The translations under genes were made by a program, and so were the position numbers. The notes beneath the pieces were generated by a model. That model made no database searches, was not told the origin of the DNA, and worked only from the letters and a program-made list of their open reading frames with translations. Below are positions 12,376 to 13,822 of a stretch of DNA of 13,822 bases, piece after piece. The DNA is from Anaerolineae bacterium (GTDB taxonomy: Bacteria > Chloroflexota > Anaerolineae > JAAYZQ01), in assembly GCA_016929795.1 (NCBI GenBank), contig JAFGIA010000260.1:1-13822 (forward strand), given 5' to 3'. Every line of letters begins with the position of its first letter. The stretch's first letter is position 1.

Positions 12376-12404
12376 GGGGTGTGTGCGGGCACCGCACGCA
12401 CCCC
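12376..12404 (+). other. Stable hairpin between the two S41 genes
   Basis: GGGGTGTGTGCG (12376-12387) pairs with CGCACGCACCCC (12393-12404) around GGCAC, 12 bp with one G-U pair. No T run follows, so it is more likely an mRNA-stability or processing hairpin that sets relative expression than a terminator. Confidence 0.6.
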
Positions 12405-12433
12405 AACTTGCCCCTTCAGAATGGAGCTAGAGG

Positions 12434-13747
12434 ATGTCTGAATCGACTGGATGCAAGATTGCCCTGACCGCGCTGATCGTCGCGATCGTGATGGGGGGGC
12501 TAGGGTTTGCGACAGGTTTTTTAACGCATGCGGTGATTGCAGCCGAGCCGGTGGTGCAGGCGCCGGGAGTGGTAGAGATGGATGCGACCCCGGCGCCGCT
12601 TGAGGTTCCGACTGGCGCGGTGACGGCGGATGTGCCGGAGATCGAGGCACCGTCCGAGCCGGCGCCTACGATCCCGATCCCGTCCGACACGGGGACGGCT
12701 TTTGACCTCTTCTGGGAGGCGTGGGAGCTGATCCAGCGCGACTACTATGGCGATCTGCCCACTGAAGAAGAGATGGCGTACGGGGCGATTCGAGGTGCCA
12801 TCAATACCCTAGGGGATCCGTTCACGGCCTTTATCGAGCCAGACGCGGCAGCGATCAACCGCGAGGACGACACAGGGTCGTTCGAGGGGATTGGGGCGTA
12901 TGTGACGATGGATGAAGGACGGTTGATGATCGTCAGCACGTTCAAGGGGCAGCCGGCTGAGGAGGCGGGGCTGCGGCGGGGCGACATTGTCATGCAAGTG
13001 GACGATGTTGTGATCGAGAATATGAACATCTATGAGGCCATCAGCCTGATCCGGGGGCCGGCAGGGACGATGGTGCGCCTGCTTGTGTTCCGTGAGGGAG
13101 AGGAGCCGTTCGAGGTCGAGATCGTGCGGGCAAGCATCGACGTCCCCGTGGTCGAGTACGAGATGCGAGAAGATGGGATTGCGTACGTGCAGTTGCTCGA
13201 CTTTAGTACAGATGCGAGTGAGAAGCTGGCGGATGCAGTGGAAGAGATGTTGGAGCAGAATCCGACGGGTTTGGTGCTGGATCTGCGTGGCAACCCGGGC
13301 GGTTGGCTGAACGAGGCGGTGTTGACAACGGGGCTGTTCTTGCCGCGCGACTCGATGGCGTTGATCGAGCGTTTCAAGGATGGGACAGAGCGACCCTACA
13401 CGACGCCCAACCGGCCTGTGACGACGGACCTGCCGATGGTTGTGCTGGTGGACGGCGGATCGGCTAGTGCGTCCGAGATCGTGGCAGGTGCACTGCAGGA
13501 CCTGGGGCGCGCGGTGTTGATTGGTGAGCAGACGTTTGGCAAGGGCTCGGTGCAGTGGCCACACGAGCTGAGCAACGGGGCAGAGCTGCGGGTGACGGTG
13601 GCGCGCTGGTTCACCCCAAACGACCGGGCGATCCACGGCGAAGGGCTGGCGCCCGACGTGGTGGTAGAGCTGACCGAAGATGATTTCGAAGCGGGGCTGG
13701 ATCCACAGCTCGACCGCGCGGTTGAGTACCTGCTGGAAGAGCAGTAG
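12434..13747 (+). CDS. S41 family C-terminal processing protease (CtpA/Prc-like), copy 2
   Basis: A 437-residue paralogue of the preceding protease with the same order: membrane segment at about 9-36, a Pro/Glu-rich linker at about 38-86 that copy 1 lacks, FDLFWEAWELIQRDYYGDLP at 90-109, GAIRGAINTLGDPFTAFIEP at about 117-136, PDZ domain at about 148-234, and protease core. Catalytic Ser345 in GGSASASEI and Lys370 in GEQTFGKGSVQ are again 25 residues apart, with Gln374. The longer linker suggests the catalytic part is held further from the membrane. The ATG has GGAG 7 nt upstream and a second AGAGG touching it. It lies 86 nt after copy 1 and 4 nt before smpB. Confidence 0.95.
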   Translation: MSESTGCKIALTALIVAIVMGGLGFATGFLTHAVIAAEPVVQAPGVVEMDATPAPLEVPTGAVTADVPEIEAPSEPAPTIPIPSDTGTAFDLFWEAWELIQRDYYGDLPTEEEMAYGAIRGAINTLGDPFTAFIEPDAAAINREDDTGSFEGIGAYVTMDEGRLMIVSTFKGQPAEEAGLRRGDIVMQVDDVVIENMNIYEAISLIRGPAGTMVRLLVFREGEEPFEVEIVRASIDVPVVEYEMREDGIAYVQLLDFSTDASEKLADAVEEMLEQNPTGLVLDLRGNPGGWLNEAVLTTGLFLPRDSMALIERFKDGTERPYTTPNRPVTTDLPMVVLVDGGSASASEIVAGALQDLGRAVLIGEQTFGKGSVQWPHELSNGAELRVTVARWFTPNDRAIHGEGLAPDVVVELTEDDFEAGLDPQLDRAVEYLLEEQ

Positions 13748-13751
13748 GCCG

Positions 13752-13822
13752 ATGAGCATTAAGGTGATTGCCACGAACCGCAAGGCGCGGCACGAATACG
13801 AGTTTCACGACACGTTCGAGGC
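13752..13822 (+). CDS. smpB: SsrA-binding protein SmpB, N-terminal fragment cut by the window edge
   Basis: The first 23 codons read MSIKVIATNRKARHEYEF and then HDTFE before the edge. This matches the SmpB opening: a conserved N-(R/K)-(K/R)-A-R-(H/Y)-(E/D)-Y block followed by an acidic residue pair and FEAG. SmpB binds tmRNA and takes it to stalled ribosomes. It starts 4 nt after the second S41 gene, so it is probably co-transcribed; tagging of stalled proteins and tail-specific proteolysis would then share one transcript. The tmRNA gene is not in the window. Confidence 0.88.
   Translation, partial: MSIKVIATNRKARHEYEFHDTFE

Noticed and set aside
1..13822. CRISPR array, tRNA, rRNA, transposase or phage genes
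   Set aside because: No evenly spaced direct repeats, cloverleaf-like sequence, rRNA signature or transposase/integrase motifs were seen on either strand.

Overview
The window looks like chromosomal DNA from a GC-rich bacterium, most plausibly a Chloroflexota (Anaerolineae-like) lineage. The reasons are a mevalonate-type isoprenoid gene set with isopentenyl phosphate kinase, a zinc-ribbon membrane protein with a long Thr-Pro stalk, tandem short S41 proteases and dense operons. The taxonomic call is inference from gene content; no rRNA or tRNA gene is visible.

Layout. A CBS-ACT protein (22-669, +) ends at a clear intrinsic terminator. It faces a minus-strand operon (4638 to 741) that starts at a good sigma-70-type promoter and reads: a mevalonate-phosphate or mevalonate-diphosphate decarboxylase, an IscU scaffold fused to a C-terminal IscX-like domain, the site-2 protease RseP, and a zinc-ribbon/Thr-Pro membrane protein. 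Positions 4639-5514 are a sparse, lower-GC stretch with one small DUF2283 gene. A second minus-strand cluster (10180 to 5515) reads: UbiX flavin prenyltransferase, UbiD-type decarboxylase, aconitase-X large subunit, aconitase-X small subunit, isopentenyl phosphate kinase; the last four genes overlap or nearly abut. Upstream of it lies the L25/CTC ribosomal protein gene, separated from ubiX by two interlocking perfect inverted repeats ahead of a T-rich run. L25 is divergent from a plus-strand operon of two S41 C-terminal processing proteases and smpB, which runs off the right edge.

How the genes work together. The five-gene cluster matches the distal half of the archaeal modified mevalonate pathway: phosphomevalonate dehydratase (aconitase X L+S) makes trans-anhydromevalonate 5-phosphate, a prenyl-FMN-dependent UbiD-family enzyme decarboxylates it to isopentenyl phosphate, UbiX supplies prenyl-FMN, and IPK phosphorylates isopentenyl phosphate to IPP. 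The neighbouring operon carries a GHMP-family decarboxylase with its catalytic Asp kept. If that enzyme acts on mevalonate 5-phosphate, the organism has two parallel routes that meet at isopentenyl phosphate. The IscU-IscX fusion next door could serve the Fe-S cluster of the dehydratase. The most notable points are this archaeal-type pathway in a bacterial context, the IscU-IscX fusion, the attenuator or pseudoknot-like element before ubiX, and a palindromic repeat that lies in frame inside the dehydratase large-subunit gene and recurs before ubiX.
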